From assembly GCF_900107205.1 (NCBI RefSeq), contig NZ_FNPC01000016.1, forward strand, positions 1 to 34,351: a stretch of 34,351 bases of DNA, read 5' to 3'. Below the pieces are notes generated by a model. It was not told where the DNA came from. It searched no databases and worked only from the letters and a program-made list of their open reading frames with translations. How positions within the stretch are numbered: the first letter of the stretch is position 1; every line of letters begins with the position of its first letter. This DNA is from Halopenitus persicus (GTDB taxonomy: Archaea; Halobacteriota; Halobacteria; Halobacteriales; Haloferacaceae). This document shows, piece by piece, positions 1 to 8,177 of the stretch. The translations under genes and the position numbers were made by a program.

Positions 1-264
1 AATCACTGTTTCGTCGAGCGCAATCTGATTCGGTGATTTACCGGATTCTGGCTGTAGATCGGCTTTTTGAACCCAATCGTGGACGGCTTTTCGACTGCGT
101 TGGACACCCAGTGAATCGAGTAAATCGACGGTATTCGACAGCGAGAGTCCCGCAACGTGCGATTGAATACCCAACGCCATCGCGGACTCGGGTGTCCGCT
201 CTCGCTCCACAAAATCCAAATCAATCCACTCTCTATGACCGGTGAGGCGGGCAATTTCTGCCAT
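1..264 (-). CDS. IS6-family transposase, N-terminal part (cut by window edge)
   Basis: Reading leftward from an ATG at 264-262, the frame stays open to base 1, giving 88 residues with no stop, so the gene continues outside the window. The peptide has the features I associate with haloarchaeal IS6 (ISH14-type) transposases: an early FVERERTPE stretch, a LGIQSHVAGLSLSNTVDLL helix-turn-helix region, an AVHDWVQKADL segment, and ALDETVI at the window edge, where the Asp is probably the first residue of the DDE catalytic triad. The DDE core itself is not visible. I found no clear terminal repeat between the start codon and the next gene. The start codon lies inside an imperfect inverted repeat (244-291). 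Confidence 0.85.
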   Translation of the reverse strand, partial: MAEIARLTGHREWIDLDFVERERTPESAMALGIQSHVAGLSLSNTVDLLDSLGVQRSRKAVHDWVQKADLQPESGKSPNQIALDETVI

Positions 265-291
265 AGACCAGCAAGAAATTCACCCGCCTCG
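244..291. repeat. Imperfect inverted repeat across the transposase start
   Basis: gaggcggg..aatttct on the left pairs with agaaatt..cccgcctc on the right, with one- and two-base bulges and a short loop around 261-268. It covers the transposase start codon. A transcript starting upstream could fold here and hide the start, but that role is inferred. Confidence 0.5.
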
Positions 292-386
292 CTTTTCACG
301 CTTAACTAAACACCGCCGCCGTCTTGTGGACCAATAATTAACACGCCGATACATCTTTTTGGCTGTACTGCGTCAGGTCTCGTAGT

Positions 387-1889
387 ATGGATCGTCGATT
401 TCTCGGTATCGTTGCGATCGTTCTTCTCGTTGCTTTTGCTGGCTGTGGAGGGACGGTTAGCGATGGGACACCGATTCCTACGGATTCTGCGACTGATGGT
501 GAAAGTGCTACTACAGAGTCCCTCTCACCGCAATCGTCATCTGACGGATCGAACGGAACTGAGGGAACCCCGTCATCGAGTCCGAATGGAACACTGTCTG
601 TACACTTTATCAACGTCGGGCAGGGTTCAAGTACGCTGATCGTTGGTCCAACTGATGAGACCATTCTCATTGATTCTGGTGACTGGTCGGATGATGGCGA
701 GGATGTCATCGCGTATCTCGAACGACACAACGTCGATCGAATTGACCATCTTGTAACAACTCACCCTGACGCAGACCATATTGGTGGTCACGAAGCGATC
801 ATTACTCACTATGAGACACAAGCAGACGGAATCGGTGCAGTCTACGATCCGGGGATCACGTCGAGTTCACAGACGTATGACCGGTATCTCGATGCTATTG
901 AGGAACACGACGTCACGCTGTATGAAACCAGAGCCGGCGATCAGATTTCCATCGATAACGTCGAGGTACAGGTTCTTGCACCACCGGAGGGATACATCGC
1001 AAACGGTGATCGAAACGAGAATAGTATCGTCCTCAAATTGAATTTTGGACGGTCGAGTTTCTTACTTCCTGGTGATGGAGAATCTGCAAGCGAGAGATAT
1101 CTGATTGATGAATACGGATCGTCGTTAAACACGACCGTATTGAGCCCCGGTCATCACGGCAGTCAGTCCAGTTCTAGTGCGGAATTCCTCGATACAACCT
1201 CACCACGGATCGCTGTTATCTCGAGTGCCTACGACTCTCAGTACGGTCATCCACACGAGGAAGTTCTTCAGCGTCTCGAAGATCGCTCCATCCGCACCTA
1301 CTGGACCGCAACTCACGGCAACATTCGGATGGTGAGTAACGGGTCGGCGATCACCGTTTCGACACAGCAAGCCGGGCCGATAGTTGCGAGTGACCTTCGG
1401 GATGGTGAACCGATCGCTCCCGGCGCCGGCGACGAGTTGGAGCCTCGAACAATCATTTCCGCGACTGGCACTGCTTCAGCGCTTCCTGATGGAGGGTCAT
1501 CGACTCCAGAAACTCGAACGCCGATGTCGACGACATCCCCAAATGCTGATCAGGAGAGTCACCTCTCGATCGCCGAGATACACGCTGATGCAGAGGGGAA
1601 TGACCACGAAAATCTGAATGATGAGTACATTGTGTTCGAGAATACGGGCGATCAAGCTCTCGAATTGGGTGGCTGGACAGTCACTGACGACGCGGGTAAT
1701 ACCTATACATTCCCGAACGGATACTCCCTTGAGGCGAATGGACGCGTGACGCTCTATACTGGCCGCGGGACTGATTCCGACGAACAGCTCTACTGGGGTC
1801 GTGAGAGAGCAGTGTGGAATAACGGTGGGGATACAGTGACCGTGTTGAACGACGTTGGTGATGTCGTCCTCGAGGAGGAATACGAATGA
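387..1889 (+). CDS. Lipoprotein metallo-beta-lactamase (ComEC-like domain) with C-terminal lamin-tail domain
   Basis: This 500-residue protein starts with a hydrophobic segment ending in a lipobox (LVAFAGC, Cys20), so it is probably exported and lipid-anchored. A Ser/Thr/Asp-rich linker (21-68) leads to a metallo-beta-lactamase fold with FINVGQGSS (about 74-82), the metal motif THPDADHIGGH (His126, Asp128, Asp130, His131) and a later PGHHGSQ (about 255). This is the ComEC/Rec2-type hydrolase domain, which in ComEC is thought to process DNA at the cell surface. After a second low-complexity linker, residues about 390-500 form a lamin-tail domain (EYIVFENTGD, LGGWTVTDDAG, NNGGDTVTVL). The next gene overlaps by four bases (ATGA), indicating co-transcription. 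Its location and domains suggest an extracellular nuclease or phosphodiesterase; the substrate is unknown. Confidence 0.85.
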   Translation: MDRRFLGIVAIVLLVAFAGCGGTVSDGTPIPTDSATDGESATTESLSPQSSSDGSNGTEGTPSSSPNGTLSVHFINVGQGSSTLIVGPTDETILIDSGDWSDDGEDVIAYLERHNVDRIDHLVTTHPDADHIGGHEAIITHYETQADGIGAVYDPGITSSSQTYDRYLDAIEEHDVTLYETRAGDQISIDNVEVQVLAPPEGYIANGDRNENSIVLKLNFGRSSFLLPGDGESASERYLIDEYGSSLNTTVLSPGHHGSQSSSSAEFLDTTSPRIAVISSAYDSQYGHPHEEVLQRLEDRSIRTYWTATHGNIRMVSNGSAITVSTQQAGPIVASDLRDGEPIAPGAGDELEPRTIISATGTASALPDGGSSTPETRTPMSTTSPNADQESHLSIAEIHADAEGNDHENLNDEYIVFENTGDQALELGGWTVTDDAGNTYTFPNGYSLEANGRVTLYTGRGTDSDEQLYWGRERAVWNNGGDTVTVLNDVGDVVLEEEYE

Positions 1890-2176
1890 CGGAAGACGGA
1901 ACGTACACTGCGGTAATCGATCGGTTTGAGGACGACTTGGCGGTTTTGCTGCTTGAAGACGATGGGAACGTTACAGACCAGATACTCGTTTCGAAGTCAC
2001 GTCTCCCTGAAGCTGGCACACACGTTGATGCCGTTTTATCGGTCAGGATCGCCGATGGAACAGCGATTGATGTCGCATACAGACCCGAAGAAACCTCGGA
2101 CCGGTCGAGGCGTATGCAGCACCGCTTCGATGAGCTGTCTGAACGTCCTCCTTCGGATGAATCGGAGACGAATTAG
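1886..2176 (+). CDS. DUF3006 family protein
   Basis: This 96-residue acidic protein has the DUF3006 pattern: AVIDRFEDDLAVLLLEDDG at the start, then a short beta-rich segment. DUF3006 genes commonly sit beside metallo-beta-lactamase/ComEC-like genes, as here. The start overlaps the upstream stop (ATGA), so translation is probably coupled. No signal peptide or membrane segment is visible, so it is expected to stay in the cytoplasm; the function is not known. The C-terminus is charged and probably disordered. A T-run at about 2189-2194 just after the gene may end the transcript. Confidence 0.75.
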   Translation: MTEDGTYTAVIDRFEDDLAVLLLEDDGNVTDQILVSKSRLPEAGTHVDAVLSVRIADGTAIDVAYRPEETSDRSRRMQHRFDELSERPPSDESETN

Positions 2177-2277
2177 CGGGATATGATCTTTTTGCTCTAT
2201 TGAAATCCCATTTCCATATATAAATAGAATAAAATATCCGTCATTGAAGGGTGCGTACCGATGAGCATACCGTCTGG

Positions 2278-3357
2278 TTACATCTTCAATCCGTGTCCCG
2301 TGAGTGGCATCACTACGTCTGCATCTGGCCCGAGCGTTCCGCGTTCTCGATACGCCGCAAGTGCCGCAGGCGCGATCGCTGAGGTCGGTTCCACGTAGAA
2401 CCCGTCTGAGTGGAGCTGGTCTAGCTCTGTTTGCACCTCGTCTTCCGTGATCGCAATCGCATCGCCATCGGTCTCAGCAATCGCATTCAGGAGTTGCCGT
2501 TTTCGCGTCGGGTCCCGTATCTGGATGCCATCTGCGATATCGTTCTTGCTCTCGGGGACTGCGTTGCGTTCGCTCGCAATCGGGGCATATCCTGCGGCTT
2601 GCGCGCCGAGCAGACGTGGCACTGTATCGATCCATCCTGCTTCGGACAACGCCTTGAATCCACGGTACACGCCCAGGAACAGCGTTCCGTGGCCAAGTGG
2701 CATCACGATCGCGTCGGGGACCTTCCAGTCTCGTTGGAGTACGACTTCGTACGCGAACGTCGCCGTCCCGGCAAAGAACGCTGGATTCCACGAGTGACTC
2801 GCGTACCAGCCGCCCCCTGCTTCGACAGCCTCGATGCATGCATCCGTTACGGCTTGGCGTCCACCTTCAATTCGAACGGGCGTCGCACCGGTCCGTTCGA
2901 TTGCTCGGAGTTTCGCGTCCTTCACCGACGCTGGGACGTAGATATCCGCGTCGAGTCCAGCGCGAGCCGCGTATGTCGCGATGGCCGCCCCAGCGTTCCC
3001 CGACGAATCTTCGACGACTCGATCTGCGCCACACTGGATTGCGTAGCTGATCGTCGTGGTTGCCCCCCGATCCTTGAAGCTGCCAGTCGGAGAGATGTAT
3101 TCGAGTTTGTACTCGGCATCCCACGTTGCTGCCGACACGAGTGGCGTCATCCCTTCACCTAGAGACGGGCCTTTCTCGATCGGGAGGAACATATCGAACG
3201 CCCAGAGTCCGTCTCGCGTATCGAACTGACTGGGATCTGGCTGGTCGGACGCCGGAAGTGGCTGGTGAATAAAGTCGAGAACGCCGCCACACTCACACCG
3301 CCACTGGTTGGTGTACCTCCGTCCACACGAAGAACACACGAGTTCGAGAGTATCCAT
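2278..3357 (-). CDS. Threonine-synthase-like PLP-dependent enzyme
   Basis: This 359-residue protein belongs to the fold-type II PLP enzymes (threonine synthase/threonine dehydratase superfamily). An N-terminal zinc-ribbon-like segment (Cys8, Cys11, Cys21, Cys23) is followed by SPTGSFKDRGA with the presumed PLP lysine at Lys95, the phosphate-side loop SSGNAGAA (118-125), a glycine-rich MPLGHGTLFLG segment, and PLTGHG near the C-terminus. Threonine synthase makes threonine from phosphohomoserine. Haloarchaea carry several paralogs, and at 359 residues this one is somewhat short, so another beta-replacement or elimination reaction is possible. It stands alone, convergent with the DUF3006 gene. 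Its GC content is higher than that of the operon to its right. Confidence 0.85.
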   Translation of the reverse strand: MDTLELVCSSCGRRYTNQWRCECGGVLDFIHQPLPASDQPDPSQFDTRDGLWAFDMFLPIEKGPSLGEGMTPLVSAATWDAEYKLEYISPTGSFKDRGATTTISYAIQCGADRVVEDSSGNAGAAIATYAARAGLDADIYVPASVKDAKLRAIERTGATPVRIEGGRQAVTDACIEAVEAGGGWYASHSWNPAFFAGTATFAYEVVLQRDWKVPDAIVMPLGHGTLFLGVYRGFKALSEAGWIDTVPRLLGAQAAGYAPIASERNAVPESKNDIADGIQIRDPTRKRQLLNAIAETDGDAIAITEDEVQTELDQLHSDGFYVEPTSAIAPAALAAYRERGTLGPDADVVMPLTGHGLKM

Positions 3358-3443
3358 AGGTTCTCTTTGGTACGTATCACGGAGAAAGCAACGTTAATCT
3401 CCCTTACTCGTTCTGACGATATCATTTGTTATGAAGATCGCTC

Positions 3444-3470
3444 CTAGTAAAATACAATATATTTTACTAG
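3444..3470. promoter_or_regulatory. 11-bp perfect inverted repeat in AT-rich leader
   Basis: ctagtaaaata (3444-3454) and its exact reverse complement (3460-3470) are separated by five bases. It lies in the AT-rich gap between the divergent PLP-enzyme gene and the secretion operon, about 90 bases outside the former and 160 before the latter. It could be an operator for the operon; no regulator is identified. Confidence 0.5.
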
Positions 3471-3630
3471 AAACAATACCGGTAATTATATTATCAACCC
3501 TCTTTTTGTTTCATATAGTAACGTGATTAACCAAATCATACGGTGGGTGAATAATGTGCGTGTGATCGGTGCTGAACTCGGCAAATCGTGGTGTTACCTC
3601 GAAGTTCAGACGAAGTGCGTCGAATCCTGT

Positions 3631-4053
3631 ATGGAAGAAGATACAATCAATTTAGATCCGACAGATGAATCGTCACAGAGCTCCGTCTCCCAAAGCCATC
3701 GGCTGACACGAATAGCTGCGTATTCATTCGTTCTGTTGAGTATCTTTGCGGTTGGTCCGGTTGCAGCACAAGAGAGTGTCGTATGTAACGCGGATCGTCT
3801 CCCGAGTATGATTGAAGGATTCATCCAGCTATCAACTGGTCTCGGGATCGTCGGCCTCGCCCTCGTCTGGCAGGCAGATTCCCTGCTTGAGATGTTTACG
3901 TTGAACCCAGAACAAAAGAAGGGATTCAAACGCCACAAACGCTCCGCGTTGAAATCTGCGATCGTTCTGTTGGCATTGGGTCCTCTGTATACTGTTGCTG
4001 GTTCCGTTATGGGGTTACCTCTCGCTGATTGTGTGAATCTGGTTCCGTGGTAA
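3631..4053 (+). CDS. Small membrane protein, candidate VirB2/TrbC-type pilin of the secretion operon
   Basis: I chose the ATG at 3631 (140 residues); the frame is open upstream to a GTG at 3523. After a short polar N-terminus comes a signal-like hydrophobic stretch ending VGPVAAQES (about 28-49), which looks cleavable. The mature part would have two membrane segments (about 61-82 and 105-126) joined by a basic loop (NPEQKKGFKRHKRS). Two Cys, one after the signal and one near the C-terminus, could pair outside the cell. A signal peptide plus two hydrophobic helices around a short basic loop is the arrangement of VirB2/TrbC pilins and of pilin-like proteins in archaeal DNA-transfer systems. The assignment rests on topology and on being first in the operon, not on a sequence motif. 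Confidence 0.6.
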   Translation: MEEDTINLDPTDESSQSSVSQSHRLTRIAAYSFVLLSIFAVGPVAAQESVVCNADRLPSMIEGFIQLSTGLGIVGLALVWQADSLLEMFTLNPEQKKGFKRHKRSALKSAIVLLALGPLYTVAGSVMGLPLADCVNLVPW

Positions 4054-4072
4054 TCCCTTCTAGTTTCAATTT

Positions 4073-5779
4073 ATGAGACATAGAGGAATTAGTACGGTAT
4101 TTGTTGCGGTACTCCTCACTGGATTAGTTACGACTGTCGTAACTGCTGTTCCATCTACTATCGATGAGGAATGCAATGGTCTCACAAAGAATGAGACAGC
4201 CACTCTGTGGTCTCGCGATGTCGACGGATCTTCATCTCAAAACCAGGATTCAACGAACTCTCCACTTAGTGAAGTTGCGAGAGGAACGGATCTGTCGTAT
4301 TCAAAACCACCAGAGACAGCAGCAACGTGGTCCGAAAATGATTTCAACGATCTCCAATCTGGTGAGTCAGATGTTTCGGTCCATCCGGCTGGTGCAGCAA
4401 CTAAAAATGGTACATATATTAAGGACGCTCATACGTCGCTTTTCGCTATTCATCCTTCAACACGAGGTCACTTGGAACCTAACGAGCACCCGCTGTTTGT
4501 CGCTCCGAGTGGTACAATTCGTGGGCTCGTTGACTACCGTGTTGAGGTCCCGGAAACACGAACGTGGGGAGATACAACGATCCGTTGGTCTCTCGTTGGA
4601 AGCCGTATCGAAGCCATCCGATTACTGAAAGATGGTGAAACGGTCACAGAAATAGACGGGACTCACAAACCGATTATTTCGTACGATTTTAGCGACGAAT
4701 GGAGTGCAACACTCACTCTGGAAGCTGACATTCGAACCCACCTTCGTCGATTGGCCATCGACCGTAGTGGTCGGACTCCTAGTTACCATTATTCCAACCG
4801 ACGGGAGACAGTAAGCGTCTCGCAATCCGTTGATGTGAGTATCTATGACTTCAATGCATACCCCCATTACGTCTCCTATCCTGATGGTGACGCTGGCCTT
4901 GTCATCTCTCAACCACGCCCGTGGCGTGGTATTGTTCTCTCAGACTCAGGTCCAGAAGTTCGTGGAGTCTGGCGATTTTTTACTGCTCGTGATACGGACT
5001 GGGACCAATTGGTTCGTTCAACCGAAAGCGGTAGTGAGACCGTAGAATCCGACGCGATCCCGGTTTACGTACACGCATACCCGTCGTCGATCGGACCACG
5101 TGTAGACCCTGTTACCACCAGCACCTCGATCGTAGATACTTGGGGAAGAGCAAGAGAATCGCCCTTGGGTAGTCTTGATGAGAATATCAACGTCGAGGTA
5201 GTGGAACGGCCCTACTCTGAAACACGGAGTATCGCACTCCGAACCGACTCACTCGTTCGAGAAGAACTTCGCGTAACAGGTCTTGTACGCGGAGAATATG
5301 CCACGATCGGGACTGGCGGCTCGGAGTCTGAAAGAGAGTTACGGCGGAGCAACCTTACTGCCGAAATCGTTGAGAGAAACAGTAGTAGTGCGACGATCGA
5401 AATAGGACTTCGTGATGAGACCACTGGAGACCCTATTGGGCTAGCTGATGAAACGCGTTATTCTGCACTGCGTGGCGACTCTCGAGATGGATATATCAAC
5501 GTTGGCGGGAAACGTGTACGAACTAATTCGTCAGGAAAAGCACTAGTAACGGTTGATTCACCGGGTATATACACAATAAGCTATCAGCCTGGAACTTGGT
5601 TGTCACACGATCCTGCTTACACTTCAGATACTACGTCTGTCCGATGGCATCCGTTAGAGACGCTAAACGGAATCCTTTCAGTCATCGTTGAAGCAGTCTG
5701 GCGAATTCTCCCCTATGCAGTCGTGTATTATGCCGGTATTCAGATAACGAGAACCTTCGGCTTTGACCGATATTCGTAA
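4073..5779 (+). CDS. Large secreted protein with C-terminal membrane anchor, secretion operon
   Basis: This 568-residue protein has an N-terminal signal (about 6-26, ending near VTAVPS), a long extracellular region rich in beta-strand-like Thr/Ser/Asp segments with several N-glycosylation sequons, and a C-terminal hydrophobic segment (about 532-555) followed by a short basic end. Most of the protein would lie outside the cell. Residues about 440-520 look like an Ig- or carboxypeptidase-regulatory-like beta domain (ATIEIGLRDETTGDPIGLAD, then GKALVTVDSPGIYTISY). I do not recognise the family. It sits 19 bases after the pilin-like gene and before the channel-like gene, so contact with the recipient cell or the cell wall is a reasonable inference. 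Its GC content matches the rest of the operon. Confidence 0.75.
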   Translation: MRHRGISTVFVAVLLTGLVTTVVTAVPSTIDEECNGLTKNETATLWSRDVDGSSSQNQDSTNSPLSEVARGTDLSYSKPPETAATWSENDFNDLQSGESDVSVHPAGAATKNGTYIKDAHTSLFAIHPSTRGHLEPNEHPLFVAPSGTIRGLVDYRVEVPETRTWGDTTIRWSLVGSRIEAIRLLKDGETVTEIDGTHKPIISYDFSDEWSATLTLEADIRTHLRRLAIDRSGRTPSYHYSNRRETVSVSQSVDVSIYDFNAYPHYVSYPDGDAGLVISQPRPWRGIVLSDSGPEVRGVWRFFTARDTDWDQLVRSTESGSETVESDAIPVYVHAYPSSIGPRVDPVTTSTSIVDTWGRARESPLGSLDENINVEVVERPYSETRSIALRTDSLVREELRVTGLVRGEYATIGTGGSESERELRRSNLTAEIVERNSSSATIEIGLRDETTGDPIGLADETRYSALRGDSRDGYINVGGKRVRTNSSGKALVTVDSPGIYTISYQPGTWLSHDPAYTSDTTSVRWHPLETLNGILSVIVEAVWRILPYAVVYYAGIQITRTFGFDRYS

Positions 5780-5899
5780 TCAGATATGTGTCACTACAAG
5801 CTTCAGATAAACACACGAAATGTACTCCGTAGGGCTCTTGCTTTCCAATACAGACTACGGAGAAGCAATTCCACAACCAACATTCTGGGGGATTTTGAT

Positions 5900-6007
5900 A
5901 TGATCTCGGTAGTTAGTGGACTGTCTCTCTGGGTCTCGTCCTTGCAGACTACTATCCCGATATTCTCCCCTACTTCTCGTGATGGAGGGTTGATATGGTT
6001 GATCTAA
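5900..6007 (+). CDS. Possible 35-residue hydrophobic peptide before the channel gene
   Basis: Between the secreted-protein gene and the channel gene, a frame starting at ATG 5900 (preceded by GGGGG eight bases upstream) encodes a short hydrophobic peptide and overlaps the next gene by 13 bases. The frame is also open from an ATG at 5786. Neither start has strong support. It may be a small membrane subunit, or only a leader that couples translation. Confidence 0.25.
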   Translation: MISVVSGLSLWVSSLQTTIPIFSPTSRDGGLIWLI

Positions 6008-7047
6008 TTGACGTCGTTTTGGAGGGATTCAAAAGCATCATAGATTGGCTGATCGGTCTCTTTCTGGATGGGATCACCTCCGGATATGAGACGATCACTG
6101 ACCAGATATTTGGAACTCCATTACCCCAAACTGACGGTTCATTCGTGTTCGGTACGCCGACAAATAGTCCGTGGAGTGAACTTCATACTGCTCTCGTCGG
6201 TGGCGAGGTGATGTTTCTGTCATTAACCCTTCTCGTCATTTGTGTCCAGGGACGTCATCTGAGTCGTATCTTCAATATCGGAAGTGCCTATGAAAGCCGA
6301 AAGACACGAAAATCGGCTTGGTTAGGGGCTTTTCTCATCATCTCTTGGTACTGGATTAGTGTACTTCTTCTTTATCTCGTGGATGGTTTCACGATCGCGC
6401 TACTGCCCAGTCTCGACACGCTGGGACGTGTGATGATCGGATTTTTACAGGATTCGATCATTAATCCAACTCTTTCGATGTTCTTCGTCTCGCTTGGCAG
6501 TCTCTCGATGTGGTCACTCCTGGCGATCTATTACATTCGGGACATCCTCCTGTATGTCTACATCTACGGAATGCCTCTCTTATTCGCAATCGGGTATGGA
6601 AACATTCCCATTCTCTCGGATATCGCGATCGGCTTCACCAAACGCTTCGTTCCTCTTGCTATTCTTCCGCTCCCCGCCTCGGTTATTTTCAAGGGATACG
6701 ACCTACTCTATGTGGAACTCTCCCTCGAGCCCAGTACAGCTTTTCTTCAATATATTGTGGCAGTTTCACTCCCGCTTCTCGCATTGTATGCTACGTGGAA
6801 GACGTTCATATACGCTAGTCCCACAACAACGAAAGTCCTCGGTCGTACCGCAAAAGGAGCAGCGATGGTGGCGGGGACAGCTGCTGGTGGTTATGTTGGT
6901 GGTACAGGGCTCGCATCAAACGTTGCGAAGACTGGAACGAAAAAAGCTGCCCAGCAGATGATCATTGAGAAAGTCGCTAGCAAGCGCTCAGGCAGTGGAA
7001 ATACTGGAGGCACACCCTCGTATCGGCGTACTCAAAACGAAGACTAA
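5995..7047 (+). CDS. Polytopic membrane protein, VirB6/TrbL-like channel subunit
   Basis: The ATG at 5995 follows GGAGGG by five bases. The 350-residue protein has an amphipathic N-terminus, then about six to seven hydrophobic segments (about 68-86, 106-136, 157-200 as two spans, 216-238, 250-272), and a Gly/Ala-rich C-terminal tail (GRTAKGAAMVAGTAAGG) ending in a basic Ser/Gly stretch. A multi-span core followed by a Gly/Ala-rich cytoplasmic tail is typical of TrbL/VirB6 inner-membrane proteins. In the crenarchaeal Ced/Ted DNA-import systems a polytopic CedA protein holds the equivalent place beside a VirB4-like ATPase. By position this would be the DNA-conducting channel. Individual residues do not prove the family. 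Confidence 0.65.
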   Translation: MVDLIDVVLEGFKSIIDWLIGLFLDGITSGYETITDQIFGTPLPQTDGSFVFGTPTNSPWSELHTALVGGEVMFLSLTLLVICVQGRHLSRIFNIGSAYESRKTRKSAWLGAFLIISWYWISVLLLYLVDGFTIALLPSLDTLGRVMIGFLQDSIINPTLSMFFVSLGSLSMWSLLAIYYIRDILLYVYIYGMPLLFAIGYGNIPILSDIAIGFTKRFVPLAILPLPASVIFKGYDLLYVELSLEPSTAFLQYIVAVSLPLLALYATWKTFIYASPTTTKVLGRTAKGAAMVAGTAAGGYVGGTGLASNVAKTGTKKAAQQMIIEKVASKRSGSGNTGGTPSYRRTQNED

Positions 7048-7058
7048 CACCCTCAAAA

Positions 7059-8177
7059 ATGTCAACTAATGATAATAAAGCGGAGAGACGAATTATGGAT
7101 CAGTTTGGTGAAGAAAATCGAATTCCCTATTTCAACGTCGAAGAGGGGGATGTTGGAGTGATTGCCGGGATTCCCATTTTCGCCTTGTTTGTAGCAAGTT
7201 TAACAGGAATGGAGTCCCTTGCACTACCGCTCGTCATCGGAGGTGCAGCAGTCGGTGTTTCTCTTGTCTACCTAACCCCCGAACATCTCAATGCTTGGCG
7301 CTGGATCTCGGATATTTCTCACTACGTCAAACGACCTCAGCGAACCTTTTCCGCCCCATCAAATCCACAGCAGGGGACGAATGAAACCGAGCAAAACGAA
7401 GGAGGGCTCAGGAATTACTCTCCCTTCGAACCAGACGAACGTACCCAGGATCTCACTCACATTCATCGAGCCTGGCCTGGAGCTGGTGCTATTGAGCGGG
7501 AGGACGGTGCTATGGAAGCCTATCTCGAGGTTACTCCTGGGAATATGGATTTTGCAATGGCTGATGACTGGGCTCAACTACAGGCTGCAGGCACACAATA
7601 TGCGAACAATGAGTTGAAGTCTAAACTCAAATTCCACGCAACGACGCGGGCATTCCCCGTTGAACGAGTTACACAGACGATCGAAGAGCGGCTTACTGAC
7701 GAAGACGTCAAAGAGAATCCGATATTTGAGAATCTTCTCGAAGAATATCGGGAAACGAGACCGCGAGAAATGCGTGAACGGGGAACCCAACAGATACAGT
7801 TTTACTTGGGTGTTGAAGTCACGCCATTGGAGATATACGGTCAGTTTACTGACGAAAAAACACCGGTCGAAAAGCTCACGCAGATTCCAATTATTGGGTT
7901 TCTTTTCAATCCACTCGTCACTCGACGTGAGGACTTTTCGACGGTTCAACGCCGAATTCAGATGTTTGAAAAACTCGATGATCGAATTTCAACAGTCCAG
8001 AGCGAATTTGTGCAGCAAGCTTCGGGATGGTCCTCTCGTCGTCTTAGTACGGTTGAATTATTTGCGTTGTCGATGGACTTCTGGAACGGTCGCGAACATT
8101 CACTTGAAACGGCCTCTAATGCGCTTCGAGAGAATCCAGTTGTCGGGAGATCACAGCGGGAGGGGGTGGAGGAATAA
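7059..8177 (+). CDS. PrgI-like membrane protein with VirB4 N-terminal-like domain
   Basis: This 372-residue protein starts 11 bases after the channel gene. Residues about 28-72 form two close membrane helices followed by a WRWISDISHYVKRPQ-type segment, the arrangement of PrgI-family proteins, which are usually encoded just before virB4. Residues about 125-330 are soluble and resemble the N-terminal domain of VirB4/TraC proteins (GAIEREDGAMEAYLEVTPGN, then a strand-helix region including QQIQFYLGVEV). No Walker motifs are present. Its stop overlaps the next start by one base (TAATG), and that start is preceded by GGAGG. It probably docks the ATPase to the membrane channel. The C-terminal part could instead be a separate adaptor. 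Confidence 0.65.
   Translation: MSTNDNKAERRIMDQFGEENRIPYFNVEEGDVGVIAGIPIFALFVASLTGMESLALPLVIGGAAVGVSLVYLTPEHLNAWRWISDISHYVKRPQRTFSAPSNPQQGTNETEQNEGGLRNYSPFEPDERTQDLTHIHRAWPGAGAIEREDGAMEAYLEVTPGNMDFAMADDWAQLQAAGTQYANNELKSKLKFHATTRAFPVERVTQTIEERLTDEDVKENPIFENLLEEYRETRPREMRERGTQQIQFYLGVEVTPLEIYGQFTDEKTPVEKLTQIPIIGFLFNPLVTRREDFSTVQRRIQMFEKLDDRISTVQSEFVQQASGWSSRRLSTVELFALSMDFWNGREHSLETASNALRENPVVGRSQREGVEE

Noticed and set aside
2431-3162. 243-codon open frame opposite the PLP-enzyme gene
   Set aside because: It lies entirely antisense to a clearly recognised enzyme and has a Cys/Arg-rich composition typical of shadow frames.
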